Source of the DNA: Nitrososphaerota archaeon
Lineage (GTDB): Archaea; Thermoproteota; Nitrososphaeria; Nitrososphaerales; Nitrosopumilaceae
Assembly: GCA_028867785.1 (NCBI GenBank)
Contig: JAGWFS010000001.1
Span: 1-64,000 of the forward strand
DNA: 64,000 bases
Direction: 5' to 3'
Within the stretch, counting starts at the first letter, position 1; each line of letters opens with the position of its first letter. A program made the position numbers and the translations under genes. Under the pieces are notes generated by a model. That model saw only the letters and a list, made by a program, of their open reading frames with translations, ran no database searches and was not told the origin of the DNA. Below, in pieces: positions 6,638-14,404 of this stretch.

Positions 6638-7618
6638 ATGGATTCTGAGATTGAGTTTATTACGTTGTGCAAGGACAGGGTGCTGTCCGGCCAGAGCATA
6701 ACTTTACAAGAGGCTGAAAGACTTGTCAATGTTTCAGACGAATCACTGCAACTTTTATCAGATGCCGCAAACGAGATAACCCGCAAGATAAGCGGCAACC
6801 TGGTCGACGTGGAATCTCTGATCAACGCAAAGAAAGGCAAATGCCAGGAAGATTGCTCGTTTTGTTCCCAGTCTGCATTCTACAAGAGCGGAATTGACAC
6901 TTACAAATTGCTGCCAGCGGATACGATTTTACAAAATGCAAGGCTCTCAAAAGAAGACGGGGTCAGGAGCTTTTGCCTTGTCTGCGCATGGCGAGGACCC
7001 ACACAGAGCGATTTTGAGCAGATCTGCCATATCATAAGCCAGATTAACGACAAGGTTGGAATCGAGGTGAACTGCTCGCTTGGATTCATAGACGAGTCCA
7101 TGGCGCGCCGGCTCAAGGAATTGAAGGTAAAGCGATACAACCACAACCTGGAAGCGTCCCGAAGTTTCTTTTCAAAAATATGCAGCACCCACACATACGA
7201 CGAGAGAATGAACACCAACCTAATAGTGAAAAAGACAGGCCTTGAGCTGTGCTGCGGCGGAATCATCGGCATGGGGGAGACAAGAATGCAAAGACTCGAG
7301 CTTGGACTTGACTTGGCAAAGCTCAGCCCAGAGGAATGTCCAATCAACATACTTGTGCCACAAAAGGGAACCCCGCTTGAGATGCAGCAAAGAATCTCGC
7401 TGTCAGAGATTCTGAGGACGATAGCCGTGTTTAGATTTCTCATGCCAAAGACCATCCTGAAGATAGCAGGAGGCCGCGAGGTCTACCTTTCAAGCGAGCA
7501 GGAAAAGGCACTTCTAGGCGGTGCAAACGGCATTATCACTGGAGGATACCTCACGATAGGCGGAAATTCCCCCGGCAAAGATTTCGAGATGATATCAAGG
7601 ATAGGGCTTGAAGCCTAG
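6638..7618 (+). CDS. bioB: Biotin synthase
   Basis: A 326-residue radical SAM enzyme that inserts sulfur into dethiobiotin. The cluster motif C-x3-C-x2-C (GKCQEDCSFC) is at residues 69, 73 and 76, followed by the BioB SQSA and the YNHNLEAS block about 100 residues later. GGIIGMGE and the C-terminal NGIITGGYLT match the family, though the C-terminus is short. It overlaps bioF by 11 bp, so they form one operon, downstream of a BirA-type operator. Confidence 0.95.
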   Translation: MDSEIEFITLCKDRVLSGQSITLQEAERLVNVSDESLQLLSDAANEITRKISGNLVDVESLINAKKGKCQEDCSFCSQSAFYKSGIDTYKLLPADTILQNARLSKEDGVRSFCLVCAWRGPTQSDFEQICHIISQINDKVGIEVNCSLGFIDESMARRLKELKVKRYNHNLEASRSFFSKICSTHTYDERMNTNLIVKKTGLELCCGGIIGMGETRMQRLELGLDLAKLSPEECPINILVPQKGTPLEMQQRISLSEILRTIAVFRFLMPKTILKIAGGREVYLSSEQEKALLGGANGIITGGYLTIGGNSPGKDFEMISRIGLEA

Positions 7619-8738
7619 GTTCAATTTTGCGCGCAACAGACTTGGCAAGATAAGAAAAGCAGACCTGTACCGCAGCCTTGTCCGCAACAGGGTCTCCGGG
7701 CCATACATACATGTTGGAAAAAAGAAGCTTGTCAACCTATCATCTAACGACTATCTTGGATTTGGAGTTGTTCGAGTTTCCAGATCTCAGACACAGTCAA
7801 GCTCAAGGCTTGTTGCAGGAAATGACAGTGTATTTGAAAAACTGGAGTCGAGACTTGCGCGCCACAAATCACAGCAGGCATCGCTTGTGTTTCCAACCGG
7901 ATACATGGCAAACTTGGGAATCATCTCAATTCTGCCACAAAAAGGAGATGTCATTCTAAGCGATGAACTAAACCATGCAAGCATCATAGACTCCTGCAAG
8001 CTGTCGCATGCAAAAAAAATGGTGTACAAGCACAATGACATGTCAGACTTGGAAAACAAGATGACACGAAAGGGCCGCCGCAAGTTTGTAATCACGGAAG
8101 GAATATTTTCCATGAACGGGGATTTTTCAAAATTAAAAGAGATTACAGAGATATGCAAAAGACATGACGCAATCTTGATCTTAGACGACGCTCACGGGGA
8201 TTTTGTTGCAGGCCCTGACGGCCGTGGTTCTGGGGCACACCATGGTGTTGCAAGCAAGATCGACGTGTACGTCAGCAGCTTGAGCAAGGGCTTGGGTGCG
8301 TTTGGCGGCTATGCGGCCTCGAAAAAAGAGGTGATGAACCTTGCAGTGAACACATCAAGGCCTTTCATCTATACATCAGCCCTGCCAAATTTTTTGGTAC
8401 AGGACGCACTGGAAAAGATGTCATCAGACAGGGAACAGAAAAGAATCAGATTGTGGAAGAACATTGAACAAATGAGAAGAGGTCTGGAATCTTGCGGATA
8501 CATCATAGATTCACAGAGTCAGATAATCCCGGTCATAATAGGCGAAGAAAAAAAGGCAGTTGATTTTGGCAGGTATCTTTTTGACAATGGAATATTTGCG
8601 CAGCCAATAAGATATCCAACAGTAGGGATGGGCATGGCAAGAATAAGAATATCTGTTACTGCTTGGCTGACAGGCGGTAACATTGCAAGATCACTTGACG
8701 TATTTGAAAAGGCGGGAAAAAAATTCGATATTACATAA
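7608..8738 (+). CDS. bioF: 8-amino-7-oxononanoate synthase
   Basis: A 376-residue alpha-oxoamine synthase that condenses pimeloyl-thioester with L-alanine, the first step of the biotin ring assembly. PLP contacts are visible: LVFPTGYMAN near 93-102, the DDAHGDF block at about 193-199, and the Schiff-base Lys in SSLSKGLGAFGG at about 227. The TTG start at 7608 overlaps the end of bioB by 11 bp and gives the expected N-terminus, indicating translational coupling. Confidence 0.93.
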   Translation: MKPRFNFARNRLGKIRKADLYRSLVRNRVSGPYIHVGKKKLVNLSSNDYLGFGVVRVSRSQTQSSSRLVAGNDSVFEKLESRLARHKSQQASLVFPTGYMANLGIISILPQKGDVILSDELNHASIIDSCKLSHAKKMVYKHNDMSDLENKMTRKGRRKFVITEGIFSMNGDFSKLKEITEICKRHDAILILDDAHGDFVAGPDGRGSGAHHGVASKIDVYVSSLSKGLGAFGGYAASKKEVMNLAVNTSRPFIYTSALPNFLVQDALEKMSSDREQKRIRLWKNIEQMRRGLESCGYIIDSQSQIIPVIIGEEKKAVDFGRYLFDNGIFAQPIRYPTVGMGMARIRISVTAWLTGGNIARSLDVFEKAGKKFDIT

Positions 8739-8799
8739 GGAAACGATTTGGATTAGATTTGGAACAAGGTATTAATAAAAAAAGAGCAATCATTTACTT

Positions 8800-9531
8800 G
8801 TGGCAGAACTAGGCATAGGCATTGCAGCAGTGGCAGGACTGGGCTCTTTTCTTGCGCCATGTATCTTGCCGATGATTCCTGCGTTTCTTGCATATATTTC
8901 CGGCACTACGCTGTCCGAACTTCAGAGAAACAACGGCACTGTCAACCTTGTTGCAAGCAGGCTAAACATTTTGCTGAACACAGTATTTTTTGTTGCAGGG
9001 TTTACCGTTGTATTTTCAATATTGGGCGTGGTGCTCAACAGCGTCTTGTCAAGTACTGCAGGAAAAGCTTTGGCAGACTTTAATCACGTAGGCGGCGTCA
9101 TAATAATTGCATTTGGGACATTTATGCTGCTGTCCTCAAAGATATCCAAGTTGAACTTTGAAAAAAAGATACTCCCGGACAGAAAAAGTGCAAGCTACCC
9201 GCTCTCTTTTGTATTTGGACTTGCCTTTGCCACCGGCTGGACCCCCTGCATCGGGCCAATTTTGGGAAGTATTCTAACTCTTGCTGCAACCTCGCCAGGC
9301 CATGCGTTTGTCCTGCTGCTTTCCTACTCGCTCGGGCTTGGCATACCTTTCATACTGATGGGAGTATTCTTCTCAAGATTTACAAGATTCATAAAATCAA
9401 TGAGCAGGCACCTAAAGTACTATTCTGTAATAATGGGATCATTTATCATCGCGTTGGGAGTCTTGGTCTACACAAACCAGCTTGCAGCAATAGCAAGCTT
9501 TCCCCTGCTAAATAACGCACTGCTAGGTTGA
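8800..9531 (+). CDS. CcdA/DsbD-family transmembrane thiol carrier
   Basis: A 243-residue membrane protein with six hydrophobic segments. Two conserved Cys-Pro type sites are present: FLAPCILPMIPAFLAY in the first membrane span and FATGWTPCIGPILG in the fourth, the redox-active pair of the CcdA family, which passes electrons across the membrane to extracytoplasmic thioredoxins. The start is GTG at 8800. The thioredoxin-domain protein that follows directly is the obvious electron acceptor. Confidence 0.88.
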   Translation: MAELGIGIAAVAGLGSFLAPCILPMIPAFLAYISGTTLSELQRNNGTVNLVASRLNILLNTVFFVAGFTVVFSILGVVLNSVLSSTAGKALADFNHVGGVIIIAFGTFMLLSSKISKLNFEKKILPDRKSASYPLSFVFGLAFATGWTPCIGPILGSILTLAATSPGHAFVLLLSYSLGLGIPFILMGVFFSRFTRFIKSMSRHLKYYSVIMGSFIIALGVLVYTNQLAAIASFPLLNNALLG

Positions 9532-9539
9532 GAGATACA

Positions 9540-10646
9540 ATGAAAAAAGAGATCAAAAACGCAGCCATCGCTGGAATAATTGTAATAGGTGTAATAGCTG
9601 GCATTGCTATGTATTTTACGTCACTTGACAAGCCAGGAGCTTCAGACAACTCCATTTTGACACAGCCGGTTTCAAGCAATGTATCTGAAAGCCAGTATCC
9701 TGCAGCACCAGACCTTGTAGGAATATCAGGATACGTCAATACCACGCCTGACGAGTTAAAAAATGCAATGAAAAACAAGGTCGTGTTGTATGACTTTTGG
9801 ACGTACAGCTGCATCAACTGTCTGCGCACACTTCCCTATCTTGAGGACTGGAATGCAAAGTATGCAGACAAGGGATTGCTCATTGTAGGGATTCATTCCC
9901 CAGAATTCGAATTTGAAAAAAACATTGACAATGTAAAGATGGCAGTCCAAAAATACAACATTACGTATCCTGTCGTACTGGATAACGATCATGCCACGTG
10001 GGATGCCTTTGGCAACAGGTACTGGCCTGCTGAATACATTACAGATTACACAGGACATATACGACATACGCATTTTGGGGAAGGGGATTATGATCTTACA
10101 GAGAAAACAATACAGGAATTATTGGACCAGCGTGCACAGGCGCTGGGACTTGATGTAAATGCCAACATGTCGCTTGTTGATCTGCAGCCGCATCAGTTTT
10201 CAGACCAGCAGACGCCGGAGCTTTATTTCGGATATGATTTTGCAGCAGGGCGAAGCTTTATTGGAAACCAGGAAGGATTCCACCCGAACCTGACTGTAAC
10301 ATATGCACTCCCAACAAACCTGCAGCAGGATCATTTCTATCTTGACGGAGACTGGCAAAACCTATCAGACAGCATGAAGTTATCATCAGATACTGGAAAG
10401 ATTGTCCTGCCATATTATGCAAAAGATGTGCATATCGTAGCAGCAGGCCCAGGAGTCGACGTGCAGGTATTGCTTGACGGAAAACCAGTTGGAAGTAGTG
10501 ACGCGGGGACGGATGTACAAAATGGTACAGTCCACGTCTCAGAGAACCGACTGTACAATGTAATCTCATCCCCGCAGGCAGGCCCGCATACCCTTACCCT
10601 GATAGCAAAGCCGGGATTTCAGATCTACACATTTACGTTTGGCTGA
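9540..10646 (+). CDS. Membrane-anchored thioredoxin (DipZ/TlpA-like)
   Basis: About 368 residues from the ATG at 9540 (a TTG at 9528 would overlap ccdA by 4 bp). One N-terminal transmembrane anchor (AAIAGIIVIGVIAGIAMYF), then a thioredoxin domain whose active site is YSCINCLR at about residues 90-95, followed by a C-terminal beta-sandwich of about 170 residues ending in HTLTLIAKPGFQIYTFTFG. Together with the preceding CcdA protein this equals the two parts of bacterial DipZ-type proteins (CcdA + thioredoxin + carbohydrate-binding-like domain) split into two genes. It most likely reduces disulfides or haem-protein cysteines outside the membrane. Confidence 0.87.
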   Translation: MKKEIKNAAIAGIIVIGVIAGIAMYFTSLDKPGASDNSILTQPVSSNVSESQYPAAPDLVGISGYVNTTPDELKNAMKNKVVLYDFWTYSCINCLRTLPYLEDWNAKYADKGLLIVGIHSPEFEFEKNIDNVKMAVQKYNITYPVVLDNDHATWDAFGNRYWPAEYITDYTGHIRHTHFGEGDYDLTEKTIQELLDQRAQALGLDVNANMSLVDLQPHQFSDQQTPELYFGYDFAAGRSFIGNQEGFHPNLTVTYALPTNLQQDHFYLDGDWQNLSDSMKLSSDTGKIVLPYYAKDVHIVAAGPGVDVQVLLDGKPVGSSDAGTDVQNGTVHVSENRLYNVISSPQAGPHTLTLIAKPGFQIYTFTFG

Positions 10647-10661
10647 CACGCTTGATATATT

Positions 10662-10689
10662 ATATTTCAAAATTCGAATTTAGAAATAT
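10662..10689 (+). repeat. AATTCGAATT-centred palindrome, copy A
   Basis: A 28-bp near-perfect palindrome: AATTCGAATT in the centre, ATATTTC on the left and GAAATAT on the right. The 20 bp after it (to about 10712) match the sequence after copy B at 14291. Three other copies lie within 4 kb. It is 78 bp upstream of the ESCRT-III paralog and could be its operator or part of a shared promoter. Confidence 0.6.
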
Positions 10690-10766
10690 TATTTATCAAA
10701 GATGCAAATCAAAAAGTGTAACTGCGGCATAGTGTCACTGCAGTTACATGCAATTGCAGAACAAGA

Positions 10767-11441
10767 GTGTTTAAAACACCAATTCAGATCATAGGCACAA
10801 TCATGAACTTTGCAGCAAGATGGAACATGCAAAAGGACAGCCTGTCTCAAAAGGTAATAGACAAGGTAAAGCCAGATGCCCCTCTTAGGCCAAAGATTGA
10901 CGAGGCGCAAAAAAGGCTGCAGCTTCAGATTGCAAAACTTGACGGCATTTCAAGGAAATTAAAGGAAAAAGATGATTATATTTTCAAAAAGGTGGTAGAG
11001 TCAGTGCGAACTCACAATAAAGCATATTCCCAGGCATACGCAACTGAGCTACATGAGATCAGAAAGATGACCAACATGGTGGTTGGGGCCAAGCTAGCCA
11101 TGGAGCAGATTCAGCTCAGGTTGAATACAATATCCGAGCTTGGAGATGTCGTGGTGACACTGAGCCCGTGCATGTCAATCATCAAGGGATTGGGTGCTGG
11201 ACTGAGCGGGCTTATGCCAGAGGCAAATTCCTCAATGCAGGACCTGTCAAGCATACTAGGAGATATCATGGCAGGCGCGTCCATGAACTCAGAAAACACA
11301 TTTGCCGTAGAGACTACAAGCTCAGAGACAAACCAGATACTGGAGGAGGCACATGCGGTCTTGGAAGGTCAAGTGAGACAGTCCATCCCAGACCTGCCAT
11401 CAACTCTTCCCCCTACTGTAAAAAGGCAAGAGACTATCTAG
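10767..11441 (+). CDS. ESCRT-III/CdvB-like (Snf7-family) protein
   Basis: A 224-residue protein with the Snf7 helical-core pattern: basic N-terminal helix (about 1-45), long coiled helices to about residue 130 with RPKIDEAQKRLQLQIAKL and IRKMTNMVVGAKLAMEQIQLRL, a SELGDVV turn, then an acidic C-terminal tail with a proline-rich end. ESCRT-III proteins polymerise on membranes; in these archaea CdvB paralogs work in cell division with CdvA and the ATPase CdvC, neither of which is here, so this is likely a secondary paralog. The start is GTG at 10767; an ATG at 10803 is an alternative. Confidence 0.8.
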   Translation: MFKTPIQIIGTIMNFAARWNMQKDSLSQKVIDKVKPDAPLRPKIDEAQKRLQLQIAKLDGISRKLKEKDDYIFKKVVESVRTHNKAYSQAYATELHEIRKMTNMVVGAKLAMEQIQLRLNTISELGDVVVTLSPCMSIIKGLGAGLSGLMPEANSSMQDLSSILGDIMAGASMNSENTFAVETTSSETNQILEEAHAVLEGQVRQSIPDLPSTLPPTVKRQETI

Positions 11442-11775
11442 ACTTTTTTTTGCCCAAGTCAACCAGTATTTTCTTGATTCGAGATATTGTAGGATAGCTG
11501 TATCCCAGTCTTCTGTAATTTGCTATCATCATCTTCCAGTTTTTGAGCCGCCACTGCGCCTGCTCGGACGTAATGGAATGGATCTCTTTTTTGATTATGC
11601 TTTTTCTTCCCACCTTTAGGACTCCGGCGTCCTTTGCCTTCCATCTGTTTTTTGCAAAGTGCAGTCCTGCCAGTATCTCTTCTAGCGGAATTTCTGTAAA
11701 GTGTTCCTGGATTTTTCTTGCCTGTGCATCTGTTGGCTTTTTTGACACCAAGAGCTTGATTTCATATCTTTCCAT
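11434..11775 (-). CDS. Small basic protein with helical C-terminus, hypothetical
   Basis: A 113-residue lysine-rich protein. The C-terminal third (SEQAQWRLKNWKMMIANYRRLGYSYPTI...) looks helix-turn-helix-like, so DNA binding is possible. I do not recognise the family. Copy D of the local palindrome lies immediately upstream of the ATG, which would suit autoregulation. Its end overlaps the convergent ESCRT-III gene by 8 bp. Confidence 0.6.
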   Translation of the reverse strand: MERYEIKLLVSKKPTDAQARKIQEHFTEIPLEEILAGLHFAKNRWKAKDAGVLKVGRKSIIKKEIHSITSEQAQWRLKNWKMMIANYRRLGYSYPTISRIKKILVDLGKKKSR

Positions 11776-11793
11776 ATTCGAATTTTGAAATAT
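11774..11793 (-). repeat. AATTCGAATT-type palindrome, copy D (partial)
   Basis: On the minus strand GATATTTCAAAATTCGAAT runs right up to the ATG at 11775. It equals the left two-thirds of copies A and C; the right arm is replaced by the start codon region. The position is unusual for an activator site and fits a repressor that blocks the start site. Confidence 0.5.
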
Positions 11794-11976
11794 CGTTCCT
11801 AATTAGTGTGAGGGTAAAAACATGTGCCACTTTGGTTTAAAATTTGTACAAGTCATGACTTGAATTCTTTACAATTTCATTTGGAGTATGGAGGCATCAA
11901 AAAACACCTGTAGCGGAATCGGGAATTGACCTAAGAACTTGGACATGACAAGATAAAGGATCTCATAACAAAATCT

Positions 11977-12183
11977 GTGAAATCCAAGGGCAACTTTGCA
12001 ACCCAGTTAGGAAAGAGAATCAAGAAGGTCAACATCGTAAACGAGAAGGATTCCATCAAGATAACCTGCAAGGGATGGATGGAAAGGCAGACTCGGGGAG
12101 AGATAAACGACATACTCAAACTGAGTGGTTTTAACTGGCTGTCCAACGGAAAGGATAGTTGCTGGCTAAAACTACTCTCTTAA
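11977..12183 (+). CDS. Hypothetical small protein
   Basis: A 68-residue basic protein read from GTG at 11977. Codons just upstream (about 11936-11976) also look coding in this frame (ELGHDKIKDLITKS) but have no standard start, so the true N-terminus is uncertain or the 5' end has decayed. I do not recognise the family; a KGWMERQTRGEINDILKL helix region is the most distinctive part. Confidence 0.4.
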   Translation: MKSKGNFATQLGKRIKKVNIVNEKDSIKITCKGWMERQTRGEINDILKLSGFNWLSNGKDSCWLKLLS

Positions 12184-12243
12184 ATTTTTGTTTTAAAATT
12201 CAATTTTTCGTTACTTAAATAAGTAAACTCTTTTGTTGCCTCT

Positions 12244-12438
12244 ATGAGATTTATTGAATGTGGACATCATGTTTTTGAAATAGGATATCAAGAAACGATC
12301 GGTCATCATAAGAATGCCAGGGTAAAACGAGGTCTGCCAAGGTGTGATCACTGTCCTTACGAAACGGAGGAGAATGGTTGGTATGTTATCATTTACGATG
12401 ACATTGTCATACCTGTTCCTACCATAAATCAACCGTAA
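12244..12438 (+). CDS. Small Cys/His protein, hypothetical
   Basis: A 64-residue protein with CGHH at residues 6-9 and CDHC at about 34-37, a plausible single zinc site. A TATA-like ACTTAAATAAG at about 12212-12224 lies about 25 nt before the ATG, which supports a leaderless gene. I do not recognise the family. The opposite strand is open over the same interval but its protein looks less natural. Confidence 0.5.
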   Translation: MRFIECGHHVFEIGYQETIGHHKNARVKRGLPRCDHCPYETEENGWYVIIYDDIVIPVPTINQP

Positions 12439-12573
12439 CTTTACACCCAAAATCTGACATCCAAAAATCAACCGTTTCTTTACAACTTGTTTTGGTCAAT
12501 GATTTGACCCTCTAATTATCCAGTGTAATACTACAATAGATTTAATACTCAAATAGCAAAAATCCAAAAAATC

Positions 12574-12936
12574 CTAGCCTGCTTTCATTCCAGACTTTAC
12601 TGTCCTACTATAGGAATCTATGAACTCCTGCGCATACATGTTGGCATGTCTTTCCGAACCCTTGTGTACCCCAAGTTTTGAGCGAATATGGTGATAATAC
12701 TCGTGCAGTATGACAAATGGATTGCAAAAAATGTCAGAATTTAGTGCGTAAATCTTCTTTTCTGCAGGAACATATACTGCATAAACGGTTCTTCTTTTTC
12801 CCTTGATGGTGCCAACTGCTATTTTTGGTGTTTCAACCCGATAAAACTCGCTTAGTTTTTCAAGTGCGCCCTCTGTTGTTCCATCCAGAATCATCCTGAC
12901 TATCTTTGCTTTTGTCACATCATCAATATCGGGCAC
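12574..12936 (-). CDS. Small HExxH zinc-metallopeptidase-like protein
   Basis: A 120-residue protein with VILHEYYHHIRS at about residues 75-86, the H-E-x-x-H zinc-binding helix of zincins, followed by a third candidate ligand in the GSERHANMYAQEFI helix. The N-terminal half is a short alpha/beta region. It is small, cytosolic (no signal peptide), and may be a minimal peptidase or a domesticated relative; substrate unknown. Confidence 0.65.
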   Translation of the reverse strand: MPDIDDVTKAKIVRMILDGTTEGALEKLSEFYRVETPKIAVGTIKGKRRTVYAVYVPAEKKIYALNSDIFCNPFVILHEYYHHIRSKLGVHKGSERHANMYAQEFIDSYSRTVKSGMKAG

Positions 12937-13002
12937 GAATTCAATCTACCAAATATTTGATATAAGCAATTCAAAGTGTAGCAATTCAGAACAAGATTTG
13001 CA

Positions 13003-13104
13003 CTAATTTTGTGCCTTGCACAGTTCGCAGTCGCAGTCAAACATGCCTGCCTTTCCCATGCATTCTCCGTGCTTTTCGTCGGAGCATTTGTGGCATAGAA
13101 CCAT
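13003..13104 (-). CDS. 33-residue cysteine-rich protein
   Basis: A very short gene: MVLCHKCSDEKHGECMGK then a tail with CDCELC. Six cysteines and two histidines in 33 residues suggest one or two tightly bound metals. A TAAAAATAA element about 20-30 nt upstream on the minus strand could be its TATA box. Function unknown; similar mini zinc proteins are typical of this archaeal group. Confidence 0.6.
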   Translation of the reverse strand: MVLCHKCSDEKHGECMGKAGMFDCDCELCKAQN

Positions 13105-13565
13105 TTTCAATTCTTGGCATGTTTTGGGGTTATTTTTACCCCCCTATTTGTCCCAAAATCATTCCCAAATCAGGCCTCCGCTATCAAGATAAAATGGGTT
13201 TAAAGAGACTTTTCACAAAATCTCGTTTTCTTGAATTCCGCGCCTGAAGGTTAAACCCCTGCTTATTTTTCACGTTCCACGAGGAACGCGATTTTTTCAA
13301 AAAACGCGGTTTTCAGGGGGGGTTTAACATTTGTGCGTGCATATGGCAGCCAAGGGCCAAAACACCCCCATTACCCAGATAGAGTTTCAAACTCTTCTTG
13401 GGTCGCGAATAAAAGCTAAACCCCTGTTTTTTGGCAGCATTTTGCATGAAAGACACTCTTTTTGGCCCCTTTTGCCACACCCCAATATTTTCAAAAACCG
13501 TAATTTTTACAGATGTTTCATGTCCAAGCCCCCCCCCCAGATATCAAAAAGATGTGAAAAAACAG
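13105..13565. other. Gene-free stretch with repeats and homopolymer runs
   Basis: No convincing gene. It holds a nested inverted repeat at 13250-13328, a run of ten C near 13530, and a second AAACCCCTG segment near 13419. On the minus strand the sequence after that segment (QGFSF reading) faintly resembles part of the decayed gene at 13566-13887, which may mean an old duplication. Overall it looks like decaying DNA. Confidence 0.35.
13250..13328. repeat. Nested inverted repeat, about 80 bp
   Basis: Outer arms GTTAAACCCCTG (13250-13261) and CAGGGGGGGTTTAAC (13314-13328) are complementary apart from extra G residues. Inside are CGTTCC-ACGA-GGAACG (13273-13288) and CGCG...CGCG around A/T runs (13287-13308). 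It could be a MITE-like remnant, or a structured RNA. Confidence 0.45.
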
Positions 13566-13887
13566 CTACAGATTTGACTCCAGCGGGTTGCGCCAGATGG
13601 ATGGCAACTTTTCAATTTGCTCCAAAATCTCCAAAGCAGCAACACTGTCCCTTCGTTTTATCGCAGTAGCAAAAGCTAAATCCCAGTTTTATGGCCTCAG
13701 GGGCAAGGTCCTTTACTTTATCGAGGTCTTTGCCCTCTTTTTTTATCCTCTCCCCCAAGGCACAGCATTTCCAGTTGTCAGACATGGATTGTTCACTGTG
13801 TCAGCGGCTCGCGCAGTCTTTGCCTCCAACACTTAGCTCTATTTTTTCAAGCAGGCTTTCAAGTTTTGGAGTATGGAAGACGCGCAT
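13566..13887 (-). pseudogene. Decayed cysteine-containing small protein gene
   Basis: On the minus strand from ATG 13887 the frame reads LESLLEKIELSVGGKDC, meets a TGA, and resumes in the same frame as SEQSMSDNWKCCALGERIKK and on to KLGFSF. A one-base shift in a TTTT run near 13673 is then needed to continue as LEILEQIEKLPSIWRNPLE to the TAG at 13566-13568. The joined product is about 106 residues with C-x(n)-CC zinc-like cysteines and a helical C-terminus, which looks like a real protein family. One stop plus one frameshift argue for decay. Confidence 0.55.
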
Positions 13888-13944
13888 GCTGGATTTGGTT
13901 TGATACAGTAATACTTGTGTTTTTTGCCAGTCTGCAAATAGCAC

Positions 13945-14202
13945 TTAGGCTGAGTTTATGGTTTGTGGAACCTTTTCTCTTGCCTGGACTATCTCTATTT
14001 CCACAGTCTCTAATGGTTCTTCGACCACATTTCGTCTTATTGAGAACATCTTTGGTTTATCAAAATCTTTAGTGCAGTCGGGACATGCATAAACCAGCAC
14101 CCTGTACTCGTTTGGAGCTTTTGGGTTCGAAAGGCGGGGATAGTAAACTAGCCTTCCCCCACAATCCACGCAATACCTATTTGCGCGTCTTGTTCTGGCC
14201 AA
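13945..14202 (-). CDS. Zinc-ribbon protein, hypothetical
   Basis: An 85-residue protein with CVDCGG (residues 11-16) and CPDC (about 40-43) forming one zinc ribbon, then a helical acidic tail. Such single-ribbon proteins are common in this group and may act in nucleic-acid or protein binding; nothing here tells which. Confidence 0.65.
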   Translation of the reverse strand: MARTRRANRYCVDCGGRLVYYPRLSNPKAPNEYRVLVYACPDCTKDFDKPKMFSIRRNVVEEPLETVEIEIVQAREKVPQTINSA

Positions 14203-14290
14203 TGCGGACCTCCTGCATATGTGAGTATGTAGCGATCAGTATTAGATCTATACAGTCTAATAGAATGGACCAAACTGTGATCGTATCATA

Positions 14291-14318
14291 ATCTTTCACA
14301 ATTCGAATTTAGAAATAC
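14291..14318 (+). repeat. AATTCGAATT-centred palindrome, copy B
   Basis: Same palindrome core as copy A with two changes in the left arm. The shared block continues past it: both copies are followed by a T/A-rich stretch and then AAAGATGCAAATCAA, so about 45 bp are duplicated. No clear gene follows on the plus strand (the ATG in the shared block gives only a 13-codon frame). Confidence 0.55.
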
Positions 14319-14371
14319 TATATTACAAAGATGCAAATCAATCAAAACTGCATTACAAGGCAAGAAAAATA

Positions 14372-14399
14372 ATGTTTCAAAATTCGAATTTAGAAATAT
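14372..14399 (+). repeat. AATTCGAATT-centred palindrome, copy C
   Basis: The core and both arms match copy A almost exactly. It lies 5 bp beyond the 3' end of tRNA-Asn (minus strand), where it may also act in ending or protecting that transcript. Confidence 0.55.
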
Positions 14400-14404
14400 T
14401 AAAG

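Noticed and set aside
9900-9920. AATTCGAATTTG inside the thioredoxin gene as a fifth palindrome copy
   Set aside because: It lacks both outer arms and is explained by the coding sequence (EFEFE).
12211-12471. Minus-strand frame of 86 codons opposite the small Cys/His gene
   Set aside because: Composition looks random, there is no promoter, and the plus-strand frame has paired Cys/His and a TATA box.
13331-13669. Plus-strand frame of 112 codons
   Set aside because: It covers a nested repeat, a run of ten C and the antisense of a decayed gene; no natural protein pattern.
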